NCBI GenBank assembly: GCA_944472155.2
Contig: OX235271.1
Coordinates: 93,447,256-93,511,255 of the forward strand
Direction of reading: 5' to 3'
Length of the DNA stretch: 64,000 nt
From: Trichobilharzia szidati
Taxonomy: Eukaryota; Platyhelminthes; Trematoda; Strigeidida; Schistosomatidae
The notes beneath the pieces are model-generated. The model was not told where the DNA came from and did not search any database. It saw nothing but the letters and a program-made list of their open reading frames with translations. Positions 44,376 through 57,044 of this stretch are shown piece by piece (position 1 is the stretch's first letter; each line of letters begins with the position of its first letter). Both the position numbers and the translations under genes were made by a program.

Positions 44376-46139
44376 AAATAAAGTTAGCAACAACCGTGTC
44401 GGTTGCAAAGAAATCTTAATGTCAAGGTTCATATATTATTACAACCATGTGTAAACTTAAGGATTTTCTATCTAGTTTCAACAATGGTAAAATGGAAATT
44501 ATGCAAGAGCAAATACTTAGTTTCACAAGAAAGATCATTTGCACACAGTTTAAAATCGTTAATAGAGAGAGAGAAAAAAAGTCAAGTTATAGATACTGTT
44601 TTCATAATTAGCTTCTGAATTTTATTCTAAGACGTAAACAAATTTCTTCTACACAGATTCAGTAAATCAGTAATAAGCCGAGTATTAACAGCTTAAAATG
44701 TTTCTTAAGTATCTATTTATTGATAATTCTTTTCTTTCGGTCATTTTTAGAAAGTTTTAAATGCTTTCAAGCTTTTTGTTCTTAAACAGCTGTTCACTTG
44801 GCTGAAAATCATTAACAGTCTGGAAAAAAAGTAGATGAAAACATAGTTATCGAACAGATAGCCAAACTATTGCCCATTTAGGATTAGTTCAGACAAAATA
44901 ATACACAAATGTTATTAGCTTTAATCTCAGTGAGAGAAATATTCGGTTCGCCGTGCAATCGTTAACGTTACACACTATTTCATTAGCGTCATTTGTTGAG
45001 ATCAGTTGACTTGAAGCGGTTCACACCTGTTCCCCTCATTATGTACATATATATGTGCGATACTTAGTATTATAAGATTGTTTATGCATAACACTCAAGA
45101 CTCTTGTACTTCTGTTTCTTCGTAAACAAGTTAGGGAAGCATAACCCAAAAGAGGACCTAATACACTGGATTCTAATGTTTTTATGAAAAGAATGCGACA
45201 ACAAATCAGCTCCATTTTCTAATGTCAGATGCTGAGTAGACGGCAACAGCATTGGATCTTGCATGAAACTACTCAATGAGAGCTAGAGTTACACATATGT
45301 CTCGTTTCTACCTATTCAGAAATTACATATGATAATTCGTTATCAAAATTCCCTGTCAAAACATGAAAAGACTGACTTAAATGTTTGAATTTTTAGGACT
45401 GCAGGTAATCGAAAGCACGAAAAGTACATAATAATAATTATAAGAGTAATAACAATAACCAGAGTGTCACAAAGGTTCTCTGCTTAAGTATAGCAGCGTG
45501 TAAAGCACTACAATCAGCCTACCAACAATACTATCATTAGATACTGTTAACCATGAGAGAAATTCACTATCAACTGTAACTGAATAGTAATATCAAGGGA
45601 ACTTGAGAGAAAATCAAAGCCTTACAAAACAGACTTGAAAAATAGCTGACTAATCATTCTTAATATACATAACTGAAACTCGTCAGTGACAATTTTCGAC
45701 GGTAATGTGTTGTTAGCAGTTCACAAAACACTGTTTCAAGGCGAACAACTTAGGTAAACAAATTTCTCATGGCATATTTTATGCATATGGTTTTAATATT
45801 AATCATAGTCTTATCTAGGACATTTTTACTAACTTAATCACTAAATAAACAAATAAGAACCGCCTACTGGGTGAGTGTTGTCTAAAACACTACTACAAGT
45901 TTTCAGCTAGACAGGTAAATAAGAACCGGAAAACACTGACTGATATAGCGATACACACTAATCTAGAAAAATACACGTAATTTTTTACTCTAGTTAGTAT
46001 TCAAAAGTGGATAAATTTGTTTAATATTTAAATTATGGCTTTTCATATCAGTTAAGTGAGCAGTGGTAGTTTAAAAGAAGCTGTAATTTCTCATCTAGCA
46101 ATCTAAACGTAAATTTTGTTACTTTTAATCTGAATTCTG
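44376..46139. other. AT-rich stretch, nothing recognised
   Basis: Around 45600-45640 a few words (aaatcaaagccttacaaaac) hint at a lost Thr-HHR tail, not enough to call. Confidence 0.45.
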
Positions 46140-46330
46140 TACTTCGGTGGTCCAGTGTCAGAGTGCTCACCATCTACGCAGGAGGTTTGGGTTTGATTAC
46201 CGACCTACACACTCCATAGCTTAACCTAGGTTACTTGCTTCTGGGAAGCCCGGAAAAGATGGAAGGTTGAGCATTCAGCCGCCCGTAAATGTTACTGAAA
46301 CTTCCATCCAGTGCACGAAAGAGTGGAAAA
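46140..46330 (+). mobile_element. Degenerate tRNA-Gly-derived SINE
   Basis: Head tgtacttcggtggtccagtg, B box-like gggtttgattacc, middle gaaggttgagcattcagcc, then ttactgaaacttcc. The 3' terminus is lost. Confidence 0.65.
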
Positions 46331-46687
46331 AATAACTGAATTCTACTCTTCTCAGTGTGAATCTAAAGAGTCGGTTATATAAACTTTAATGCAACCACTT
46401 AAGTTTACTCTTGGATTTCTTTTCTATGACACCAAAGAGACAAAAAATTATCCTAGTAATTAAAAGTAACGTAAACTGAGTGAAAAAAGTTAACGAAAAA
46501 CATCATCAAACATTCTTCATCAAATATGACTTAGTATTTCCTTAATTCGGTGATCACAAGTAATGAGAAAGTAAATTATTCCCGCTCATGCAATGGAAAC
46601 GACTCATGAATTTCCAAGAGAAACAAACAAAACCTGCGTGAATCAAGAGTCAGTAAGTTGTTCAACATATAAAGCGTGCAAAATAAT
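46331..46687. other. AT-rich stretch, nothing recognised
   Basis: No feature seen. Confidence 0.5.
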
Positions 46688-46968
46688 AGGTGAGGACAAA
46701 TACTTACTAATGACATTGGCTGGACCTCTCGCTAAAATCAGGAATAGACACAAGTTTGAATTCGCGCGACAGTGAATTCTAACTGAAGTGGCTGAATTGT
46801 CAACAGGCTTGACCTCATAACCTAAAAGTCTCTGGCTCGATTGCTTACAGTGTTGTGGATGCCTACTGTCAAACAGTTCAAAACTTGGACGAAACGGCTG
46901 TCCAGTACTACCTGGTTTTCAACGGTTCTCTATCTTATATCGATCCGCGATCAAACTTGAAATATGTG
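46688..46968 (+). mobile_element. Degenerate Thr-HHR SINE
   Basis: Plus copy: body piece aggacaaatacttactaatg, head equivalent aagtggctgaattgtcaac, hammerhead remnant ttcaaaacttggacgaaacg followed by gctgtccagtactacc, and tail atcgatccgcgatcaaac. GGACGAAAC is kept, but the CTGAAGA half is lost. Confidence 0.65.
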
Positions 46969-49004
46969 AAAAATATGGACAATTATCCTGTTTCCATAAA
47001 AATCATTTACAGTAACGTGACAATTTCACCTTTGGGTAGAGGAGGTTTCATAGAATAATATCCTTACTGAGGACTGAATATCTTTGATAAAAAAATTACT
47101 AAACAGTTTATGTAATTAGTCTAAATAATGCCCGAAAACACAAATCAGACTCTTCGACTACGCGCTAAAACCTAATTTTAAGGTGGAAAACTGAGTTAAT
47201 TGCCTTACTTATAACCGACAGCAATCTCATTAACTTTGTCGACAAAATTATTTCTCATCTAACATAATAAAAATTGGCTTTATGTTCGATTTAAGTTTAA
47301 AATACTAAATTGTGAGTAATAAAATTTTTAGACGTCGTAGCCGGTTGTGGTTTCATATTATTTTAGTTTTGACTCTTCGTGAAAATTAGAAAAAATACAT
47401 CGGTCATTAGATAAAATTACATTATTCAGACATTTTATAAATTTTCAGTTGTTGTTTTCTTTTTCGTAATTAAATGTATGTCACTTTATTTTCAAATCAC
47501 CATGTTAAACATCTGGAAGTATTTTTTTAAAATTATGGTGAAAGTGATATTGTCTCTCAGATTAATAGTTATGAAGAAAAAGTAAGCCAGGCTGCATCGA
47601 TGTCGGTGGTCTCTTTCATAAACCGATGAAACATTTTTGGTTTAAATAATAAAACTATGAATTTAGCTTGCCATACACTAAAACAAATATGAATCATGAA
47701 AAAGGTGAACCATAGTCATTCTGTCCAAATTTCCAGTCCACAGATTTAACTGTTAATTCTGATTTATTTTTAAAGTAAGGAATTTAAAGATGTAGTTTAA
47801 AAAACAGTTGCCTATCTTGGTGCAGATTTATTTAAGTGGTTTAAAACAAATAATAGGTTTAAGATTTGAATGCCGGTACAATTTTATTTGATATTCCAGA
47901 GAAAATGTTATTTATTTAGTTGATTTTAAAGCATATTAAAACATTCCCACGTTTATTTTACTCTCTTCAGTAGACAGACTTTTAATGTCTTACTCTAAAC
48001 AGCACTGATTACACAGGTAGACTGTTCAATGCACATTTTTCTCCAGAATACCGCTATGATTTCTGAAATTTACTTTCCCTGTAGATTTAGTAATACTGTT
48101 TAATGAAAATGCAGCCATCTTCATACTTTCATGAATATTCTTCATACTTCCCACTTTCTTCCTTTTTAAAAGACAATTTTCCATTCAACCTGTTAACTGC
48201 AGTATAACATGATAATTCTGGGAAAATCATATATGTGAAAAGAACTGTCGTTAATGTATTCTCTCAACTGAAGAAAGCTTTAAATGCACATGTGTGATAT
48301 CATTCTATTAAGTATGACAATATTTACCAGTTAACCAGAGTTATTATTTTTGTTGTTAGAAGAATTCATCTGACAAAGTATTATTCCTAGTTAACAGATA
48401 AATTTTGCATTTGAACACGCAGGTGTAATCGGGAATATTACAGTAAGAGGTACAAACAATTGGGGTTTTGTCCTGTCACTGTAAAAAGAGGATGACTAGG
48501 TTCCTTAAACTGGTGGGAAAACTAGAGGACAGTAATTCGTTGTATGTGAAAATTATTTTTAACTCGCTCACTCACTCACACGCACACAAGTTATCTTCTA
48601 TATAATTTTCACTAACTTCAAATTTAAATGATATGGAACATTTTGCATCACTGAATTATTAAAACACTAAAATGCCCAGTATTTACTTAGTCAAATAGAT
48701 ATTTCAGTAAATTAAGCGATCGCTTCAAAATGCCTCATATTTCAAATATTGTGACTGCTTGAACTAGTCAGCTGTGAAGCATTTGGACAGGTTGTATAAA
48801 TTTGTTTTATGGAATTCGGATGGTTCCTAAAACACTTTAATCAATATTAAGATTTCTTTAGCGCTTTCGATACAGTCAAAAGATGTTTCATGAATTTTTA
48901 TGAAATATGAAGCTTTACAAATTATTCCCTTAATTCTGTAATGTTTCAGCAAAAAGCTCCCATAGAGAGTAATTTGAATTTTCAAGGTTTGATTCTCAGG
49001 GACT
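46969..49004. other. AT-rich stretch, nothing recognised
   Basis: No supported feature in about 2 kb. Confidence 0.5.
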
Positions 49005-49385
49005 GGATTGATTTCGATATTGACCATGAACTGACCTCAGTTAGAGAACTACTGAAAACCAGGGAGTGCTGGAACCCAGTCTTGTGTTTGCTTGGCACAC
49101 TTAAGAAGTACACACTAGTGACCCCACCAGCAGCTGGGATGGAACTTTTTGCCCATGCATTCTAACTACTTCGTGACCAACGGGGTGGACGGAGTTGCAT
49201 TTGAGGACAAATACTCGCTAATAACGTTGGCTGGCGGAGGCGGTGAAAAAGTTAGAATTGGTGGACGACTGGATTCCGTCTCAGTGGCTGAATGGTATAC
49301 GAGCTCACCTTGTAACTTGAAGGTCTCGAGTTCCATTCCTTGTGAGGTAATGCGTAAGTATTGCTAAAAAGTCCCAAAAAAGCAG
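49005..49385. mobile_element. Opposed Thr-HHR SINE pieces
   Basis: 49005-49140 is a diverged minus-strand tail and hammerhead region (tgaactgacctcagttagag, gaaaaccagggagtgctgg). 49175-49385 is a plus-strand body, tRNA-Thr-like head (tcagtggctgaatggtatac, caccttgtaacttgaaggtc) and damaged hammerhead (ttgctaaaaagtcccaaa). Confidence 0.65.
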
Positions 49386-50741
49386 TAATTTAAACTTAAA
49401 TGAGAATTTCATCATTTAAACAAATACATTCACTTTCTGCAAACACCTCTGCAAAACACAGAAGTGAAAAAAACTCTGTCCTTTTAGTCACTTGTGGACT
49501 ATATTTTCTAATCTTGTCTGACCTCTACAAATTATGATTAACTGCCCAAATGTCATCAAAAGCCATCAGACATTCGCGAGAGTATTTAAATAACTATCAC
49601 TGCGCTACCCTAACATTATTTTGACAACTTTTATTTTCAGGAAGATAAAATCTTATATATATGACTTTTATTCGATTGCATCTTTATAATGATTTGTGAT
49701 TGAATCTTACTGCAAGAACTTTATACAGTGTTACACCACACTTGCTGTTAATTCTGTTTCTTTCGTCCACTTATCTCCACATTAAGATGATTCATTCTGT
49801 CATATGTAATCGAAAAAGAAAAAATTGAAATTTTCTTTATGGCTGCATATGAATAAATCACGACAATGTTTAATAAAAGTCATAAAATCTTTCGAAAAAT
49901 AACTAGACATAGTAATCGTCAGACTGGTTGACCTCAGAGTTATTATCTCTTTATCTTCCGTCTACTATGATGCGCCTGTGTGTATGCTTTCAAATATTTA
50001 TTTGGATGTCTGTATTTTTATGTAATTTGCTATAAAAGTTTATTAACTTGGTAAATATTTTCGAACAGTATATATATAGTCCAGAACATCATAAAAATAA
50101 AAATAAGTACTCACTACTATATTGTCTGACAATACCTAGTGACGAGTTCAAGTAGAATTTTATGCGTTCATATAAATCAACAGATTAAACTTCACATGTT
50201 TTAAAATCTATTGATTAGAAAAGATGTTGGTAATAGTTACAGCGGTAAATTTAATGCTTAAAACATTCAACTTAACAAAACACATCAGTGAACGAGGGTG
50301 GATTTCGAGTTTAAAAATTGTAGATCTCTAGTTACACGTTTCAATAAGAAAGTATTAAGCAATTGCTGAAATTCTGAGATTAATTGGTAGTTTTACTTCC
50401 TTCACCTGGTGTGAATCCAAGAAAAAAAGTAAATGTTTTCAGTATTTATGAAATTTTAAACCATCTGGTATCCTATAAGCATGTTGTTTTGTAAATTGCG
50501 GGGTATCAGATGTGTTGTTTTCATCCAGAAAATATGAAAAATACATCGAAGCACTTAAACTCTTGAATGAATATGCTTTTGTGGAAATAACTGTTTCAAC
50601 CTCAAATAGAAAGTCAGCAAAGAGAAAACGAGGCCAAAAATTGAGTAAAAGAATCTAGCATTCACGCATAGCTTAATCATTTCATTTTTCAGAGTTAAGA
50701 CTTTAAAAAAAGCTAGTTTGTACGGATTCAATTTGTTCCAA
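49386..50741. other. AT-rich stretch, nothing recognised
   Basis: No feature seen. Confidence 0.5.
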
Positions 50742-50976
50742 ATTTGATTACGAATCGATATCATTTAGAAAACCATCGTAAACCAGAGAGTACTGGACAG
50801 ATGTTTCATCCAAGTTTGGGACTCTTTAAAAGCGCACACTCACTGGGGTTCGAACCAACGACCTTCCAGTTACAAGGCGAGCTCGTAGACCATTTAGCCA
50901 CTGGGACCCTATCCAATGGCCGAACAATTCCAACTTCTACCAATTCTTGGTTTTAGCGTGACCACCAGCCAATGTT
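50742..50976 (-). mobile_element. Thr-HHR SINE
   Basis: Minus copy: tail (gaatcgatatcatttagaaa), hammerhead region (gtactggacagatgtttcat, cttttaaa in place of the core), B box (ggggttcgaaccaac at 50847-50861), head (gccactgggaccctatcc) and part of the body. Confidence 0.75.
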
Positions 50977-51309
50977 AGATTTGACCCAAAATTCTTATAT
51001 TATTTCATCAACAAACTCCACTGATAGGATAGGATATAAGTATGTTTTTGAAAGAATGAACCAAATAGGATCACTCTGCAATGTTAACTAAATACTGTCG
51101 ATGTCTCAGGTATCTCCAAAAAGATATGTCTGCTGAGGTTCTTGTCCTTTTCTCCCTAGCTACCCAGTAATAGTCATCTGTCTTGATTCATAATCTACCG
51201 CTACATATAATTTTTCACTCATGAAAGAGGGTGGGACGGCGAAATTTTGAAAACTCAGGCACATATCAACCTCGAATTATGGTTAGCTGAGTTTATGCAA
51301 ATTTCCAAA
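50977..51309. other. Unassigned stretch
   Basis: Nothing recognised. Confidence 0.45.
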
Positions 51310-51530
51310 TGTTGGTTTACAGGGATTTGACTGGTTACAGGTTTGATCATGAGCTGATATCAGTTACAGAACCACTGGAAAACCAGTGAGTACTGAGCAA
51401 CTGTCGCGTCCGGATACAAGGCCAGCCCGTAGACCATTTAACCACTGGGACTCAATGCAAAAGCCCATGAATTCCAGCCTCTAAGAATTCACTATATATA
51501 TATATATACTATATAGCCCAACTGCAACAC
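51310..51530 (-). mobile_element. Thr-HHR SINE, minus half of a fold-back
   Basis: Minus copy with tail (ggtttacagggatttgactg), partly deleted hammerhead (the core half is missing between cgcgtcc and ggatacaagg), and head (gaccatttaaccactgggac). It runs into a TA microsatellite at 51493-51509. Confidence 0.7.
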
Positions 51531-51845
51531 TCGAAAATTAATATGATGCTCCCTGGTGACTGGCATTATGCAAAAAGTGAGAAGTCGTAACCAGCGGTAT
51601 CCACCACTCAGGTAAGAGGACAATTACTCGCTTAAGACATTGGCTGGTGTTTGAGTTATATATATATCGCCAATCTGCAGAATTTAGAATTCATGGGCTA
51701 TTGCATCGGGTCCCAGTGACTGAATGGTCTACGAGCTGGCCTTGTAACCGGAAGGTCCTTAGTTCGAGCCCCAGTGCGTGCGTACTGCTTCAGAGTCCCA
51801 AACTAGGACGAAACAGCTGTCTGGTACCCCCTGGTTACGGAAAAT
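51531..51845 (+). mobile_element. Thr-HHR SINE, plus half with well-paired hammerhead
   Basis: Plus copy with body, head (gccttgtaaccggaaggtcc, B box tagttcgagcccc) and hammerhead at 51782-51827. Stem I GTACTG/TGGTAC, stem II GTCC/GGAC, GAA and stem III ACAGCTGT are all paired, but the core is CTTCAGA instead of CTGAAGA (positions G5 and A6 changed), so it should not cleave. Confidence 0.8.
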
Positions 51846-52484
51846 AGTAAGTTTGTCTTTTAATACAACTGACATTGAATATAACCAACAAGATTAGGCA
51901 ATTCTGAGTTAATCCAAAATGTCTGTCTGTTCAACTCTTTCGAAGTGATACATAAATCTGTAAAGTTTCGCTTACACACTAATAATTCTCCTTTAACCGA
52001 CAAAAATACGAATAAATTTATTTGAGCTAATGAATGAATCAATGTATTACTTTTAAGCGGTCTAAAGTATTTCGAATAAAATATTTAGCTATATACTTAA
52101 TACATCTACCTGTCAACAAATGAAACGCGGATAGCCTGGAATAACAGTACTGAAAAGCACAAAAAAACCCGTTTTGTTGTCATCTTTGATGTACTGCCAA
52201 AAATTTGGTGTTTTAATCCCAGCTCTACTGACGTAACATATCTATGACTGTCAAAATTTCTAAAAGCTTTTAAGTATTTTCTGAAAATATTTATTTCAAT
52301 AATCCAAAGTGTTTAGGCATTTATTCAATAGTTTTTATTTCCAGTCATAGATTGGGTGGGATATATTTAGACTTGTATGAGTTATCAATGTATGCACTGT
52401 ATACGCTCTACCCATTTTAAATTTTGTAGTCTTTTTTAGTAATGATAATCTTATACTAGGTAGTGTTTATGTACGGTATAGAAT
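51846..52484. other. AT-rich stretch, nothing recognised
   Basis: No feature seen. Confidence 0.5.
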
Positions 52485-52699
52485 TCTCAGTGTAGAATGC
52501 TTGCCAACCATTTACTTGTTCCAAGGTTCGACTCCTTGCCGGTGCACACCTTTACCTCCTTTGACCGGTTGTGAGCCCGACAAAGAGGGAGAAACGGGCA
52601 TAAGGATAGCAACCCCATCCTATAAAAAGACACCACCTCAGCTTAAACTTCAAAGCTCAAGCGTGAAGCCCTTTTTCTACTGGGACCGCATAAGAATGA
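52485..52699 (+). mobile_element. tRNA-Gly-derived SINE
   Basis: Head ctcagtgtagaatgcttgcc, B box aggttcgactcc at 52523-52534, middle aaggatagcaaccccatcc, end ttttctactgggaccgcata. The 5' end is slightly short. Confidence 0.8.
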
Positions 52700-54314
52700 C
52701 CAAAATCAAAGTCTTCAATTAAAACTTCCCTTGATAGCATATTATTTTTAAAACACTGGCCAGTCAGATATAGGATTAAATCGCTCACAACGTTGTTTAT
52801 TCATTTATTTGGTTTCTAAAATATTATCTGAAATTGCCCTACATCAAACCAAATATACTCCTGTAGAATTCACACTGTTAGCTCCTATGTGCTGTAAAAT
52901 TTACACTCACAATTCGAAAACTATTGTAAGTAATGTGCTTTAATTAATTCTAACTTTGTAATGCACAGAGACAAACATTTTACAGGACCACCGAAATAGA
53001 ACTTAAAACACTTTCAACTGGGAACCTTTTATAATAAGTTTTCTCATAACTGTGCAAAATCCCTTGTCAAAGACTATTCGATGGGAAACTAATATAAATG
53101 TGCTTTCGATTGAAAATAATTCTTTCAATAATAATCCTTTGGCTCTATTCACAGGCTTCCTTTTTATTTGTTCAGTTTCTCACGCAGTCATTCCCATGGT
53201 GGATTTTCAAAAATGATATTAAATGGTATATATATATATATTTGCAACCACACGAAGAATTATAAACATAGGCTGACAGCGGAAAAATTGATAGTTGATA
53301 AGATTGTTGTAAGAACCTATTACCCTTAGCCTAGCTGACTTCTCATAAAACTACTTAGTGAAATAGCACATAAATTCATTTGCCAACTTGAAGTTTCTTC
53401 ACTTCACAAAACGAATGAAAAGGAGGTAGGATTGATGTAATTTTTTATGTTAGAGTTTGTAGACAGAATTCTGCTGAGCACTGTGACCTATTAGTTCATC
53501 TAGTTATGCAAAGATGATGTAACCTAGAGTGTATTAAGTTGCCGAATTAACAGTATAAAAGTCTTCAGACAACTTATTCTACTGGACAGTTACACTGGTC
53601 ATTATCTAACAAACAAATTATAGACAAATGGATATCTGCTGAAAATCTACTATTACTGAATAAGCAGTATGGGATTAATCCAACTTGACTTGGTCATAAA
53701 TGACAGTTCGTTCAAACTCCATGGTAAGCTTCATGTTACATGAATACAGTAATACTTTGTGCAATCAGTGAAGTTCTTGCCTTTTTGGTTTACCTAAGAA
53801 AAGATTTTTCAGTTGAAGAATTGTATACTTCTTAGCACTCCGAGTAAAATGAAGTTATCAGAGAATAAGATTTTCCTATAAATCTCTCAATGGGCATTTT
53901 AACAACTAACTTCTTACAGTAGGAAAAATGAATACAATGTGAAAAAATTATACCTACCTATTAAGTCGTAAAATGCAGACCATTGAAAAATAAAATCTTA
54001 GAACCTTGAATTCATGGACATGTGCTACTTACTTCACAAGGATTTGGGTGAATTGTGCTTATAGACATCATAGTAATCTATCATATCTAATTATAAATCC
54101 TATTGTCACTAGTTGTGCTAATGTAATGTAAAGCTACTGTGGACGAGAAGCTGTCAATATATGAAAAGCAACAAGGTTGAAATATCAGTAATAAGTAATA
54201 TAAAGTTGTAAATTGTTCAATGGTTTGTAAGTTTAGTAAATTAATTTTTCTTATACTCTGAATCAAAGGTTACCGGGAAATTAATTATCATAAAAGATAC
54301 TGACAAATTTTCAT
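52700..54314. other. AT-rich stretch, nothing recognised
   Basis: Contains a TA microsatellite near 53227-53242. Nothing else. Confidence 0.5.
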
Positions 54315-54479
54315 GTATTGGTTTTGTAGGGATTTTTTGATTGGATGGAGGATTTCATCATGAGCTGACATCAGTTTGAGAACTATTGGAAAACCTGGGA
54401 ATAGTGGACAGCTGTTTCGTCCTAATTTGAACTCTTCAGAGGTGGGCACCTACATCACGGGGTTCAGACCCAGCTCATG
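54315..54479 (-). mobile_element. Thr-HHR SINE, minus half of a fold-back
   Basis: Minus tail (gattggatggaggatttcat), hammerhead region (gtggacagctgtttcgtcct; stem II partly lost) and B box (cggggttcagaccc), then an abrupt switch to the plus copy at about 54480. Confidence 0.75.
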
Positions 54480-54895
54480 GTGAAATCCAACCAATCAAAC
54501 GAAAATTCCCAACAAAACCAATATTTGAAAATTAATCTGATGCTTACTAGCGACTGGCACTATTCAGGCAGTTAACCTGGGGTTTTGGTGGGAAGTCGTG
54601 ACTAGTAAGGTACACAGGTTGAAGGCGAGGCAGTAATTCATCGAAGAAGACATTGCTAAGTGGTCGTGGTATGTTGTGAACTTAGAATTCATGGGCTGGC
54701 CATTGGATCGGGTCCCAGAGGCCTAATGGTCTACATCCCCGCTGTCCTTGTAACCAGAATGTCCTGGGTTCGAACTCCTGTGGTGGGTGCTTACTGTTGA
54801 AGAGTCCCAAACTAGGACGAAACAGATGTGCAATACTCCTAGGTTTTCCAATGGTTCTCTAAATGATGTCAGCTCATGATGAAATCCTCCATGGA
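54480..54895 (+). mobile_element. Thr-HHR SINE with tail-body-tail layout
   Basis: Plus copy: tail (agctcatggtgaaatccaac, aaaaccaatatttgaaaatt), full body, head (gtccttgtaaccagaatgtc), hammerhead at 54791-54836 and a second tail (cagctcatgatgaaatcctc). Stem II GTCC/GGAC and GAAA are perfect, but the core starts TTGAAGA (C3 to T) and the cleavage-site base is G. The two tails are direct repeats of about 90 bases, like short LTRs. Confidence 0.8.
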
Positions 54896-55708
54896 ATGAT
54901 ACTGACAAAGCTGAATGCTATACATAAAACTTAAAACGTCAGTAAATTTGAGACTTCATTAATATTAACATTCTTATTTTCTTTATTGTTATCTTATTAA
55001 TCACCACTGATTTCATAAGCTCAACTCATACATCCTTTTATGCATTCATTTGAGAACTAGTAAAAACTCAATTAAAGAAAGTTAAATATGAAACCCCTAT
55101 TCATTTCCACCAAATGAACTGTTTAAATTCATCACTAATGCGTCTATAAGAATATTTTATATATTCCTTAGATGAAACTTTATGAGTGTTTTATCTGCAA
55201 CAATAGGAATAATTTTAAAAAAATATAATTTTGTTTGTTTATTCATTGAAGGCTTCAATGATTATTGATTATGTTCATTTGCCTAAAACTATTCAATGTT
55301 GACCTAGAATTAGCTCATGATGAAATTCTATCTGATAAGAGTTGCAAAAATAGAGTATAACAAGGGTGCAGAAAGCTCTAAAAGACACAAATTTAATATC
55401 ATTTATCTACAAGATACAAAATAGGGATTATATTACGCAAACATAACATTTGTTTTCCAAATAGTTTTTTTTAAAAAAAGAAACTAGTCGTCAGCTCACA
55501 AGTACCTCTTAAAATTATGCTTTATGCTCAGCCAATTTTATAAAAGTGAATAATCTATAAAATATTATTACCCGCTTTTACTACTTATATAATGAAAAAC
55601 TAAACTTTCAAAATAGTTGTATGCAATGTCAGTAGATAGATAGACTAAGCCATCACTCCACAGAGTATTCAGCTGTAATCAAAAGAATATTGTGATATCT
55701 GTGATGAT
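54896..55708. other. AT-rich stretch, nothing recognised
   Basis: No feature seen. Confidence 0.5.
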
Positions 55709-55940
55709 GTGCATTGGAGGGCTCAGCGATAGAATGCTCACCAGCCACGCAGATGGTTCGGGGTTCGATCTCCGGCCGACACACTCCAAAATCACGCTAA
55801 GCCACTAATAAGACTGGTAAAGAGGGAAGGTTGGACATGAGGCTAGCAACCACATCCCGTAAAAATAAATACCACTGCTACAGAAACTTCAAAGCTCTTG
55901 CTTGAAGCCGTATGTTCCACTGGGTACGTAAAAGAATAAG
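55709..55940 (+). mobile_element. tRNA-Gly-derived SINE
   Basis: One of the best copies: head ggctcagcgatagaatgctc, B box ggggttcgatctcc at 55758-55771, middle acatgaggctagcaaccac, tactgctacagaaacttc-type motif, and end gttccactgggtacgtaaaa plus AT tail. Confidence 0.85.
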
Positions 55941-56104
55941 AAGATACCGTGATGGTTTTTCCTAACATCTTCACAAAGCAAGTAGAAAATATGATGTGAT
56001 AGAACCATATGTGAACATTTGAACCTCTTAGAGTTTTAGGTTGAATGAAATAGACTGAATTCGATAGATCCCTGATAAAATACTGAATATGTTGATTTCA
56101 GATA

Positions 56105-56745
56105 TGAAATTACTTCTCTTCACACGATCTCCTCCATGTAACCCTCAGACGCTCCACTCGTTGTTTTCCATTCGGGTTCCACTTGAGGGCTTAATGTCAC
56201 TTAACGGTTTCCTCGGTGTATATCCGATCTATCTTCATTCTCTCCTACAAATTTGTTGAGCAATAAGTTCCTGGTTGGTTCATTGCACTGCCAGTGTTCC
56301 TTGTTTCTAATTCTTTCTGGCCGGCATTTGATCTTCAGTATGGAGTGACGGTAGCTATTGATAAAAGTCTGCAACCTGTTCGAAATGCTTCACGTGATGC
56401 ACAAAGTCTCTGACTCATATAGAAGAACTGACTTAACACTGATGTTGAAAATCCGAATTTTGTTGTTTATGCTGAGTAAAGCAGATTTCCAGACTGGTTT
56501 TCGATGGTCTGTGTTACCTTTTCGATCCTGTTTGACTTTGACATCTTCATTCCAGCAGCCGTGACAAACGAAAAAGTTGACTTTCTTTAAATTTCACTTG
56601 GTGATAGCGGTTGGTGGTTTTTGTTGGTTGGTTACCGTCATCACTACCGTCTTGCCTATGTTCACTTGAAGTTCTGTCTTTGCTGCTTCTTCTGTTAACT
56701 AGTTACGGTTCTCCTGTAAGTCTTTGAGTATACATTTATGTAATA
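56105..56745 (-). pseudogene. RTE-like LINE fragment
   Basis: Minus strand: ORF-end blocks (cttcacacgatctcctccat, cattcgggttccacttgag), the WP-region (ttctttctggccggcatttg), then upstream sequence toward the catalytic box (tctgttaactagttacggtt, ctcctgtaagtctttgagta). The extreme 3' end is missing. Frames are broken. Confidence 0.8.
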
Positions 56746-57044
56746 GTTTATTTTTCTATAACTCATGAGCGGTTTCTTCGATACGCTATACATCGTACAA
56801 TAATCCTGCTTTATCCTGACAAATCAACTTGAAGCATGCCTAGACTTCGTAGTCAGGATCTATACTGACATAACTTTCGGAAAAATGTTAATTCAATATT
56901 ATCTAAAACGGTGACAACTACTCAACTGACGATATTCATTACCTGCAAAGTTAATCCAACGACTGTGAAGATTTCAAATCTAACCGCAAAAGTAACTGAT
57001 TGTGAAAACAAACAAATGTGAGTAATGAGCTCAGTAAATCTTGT

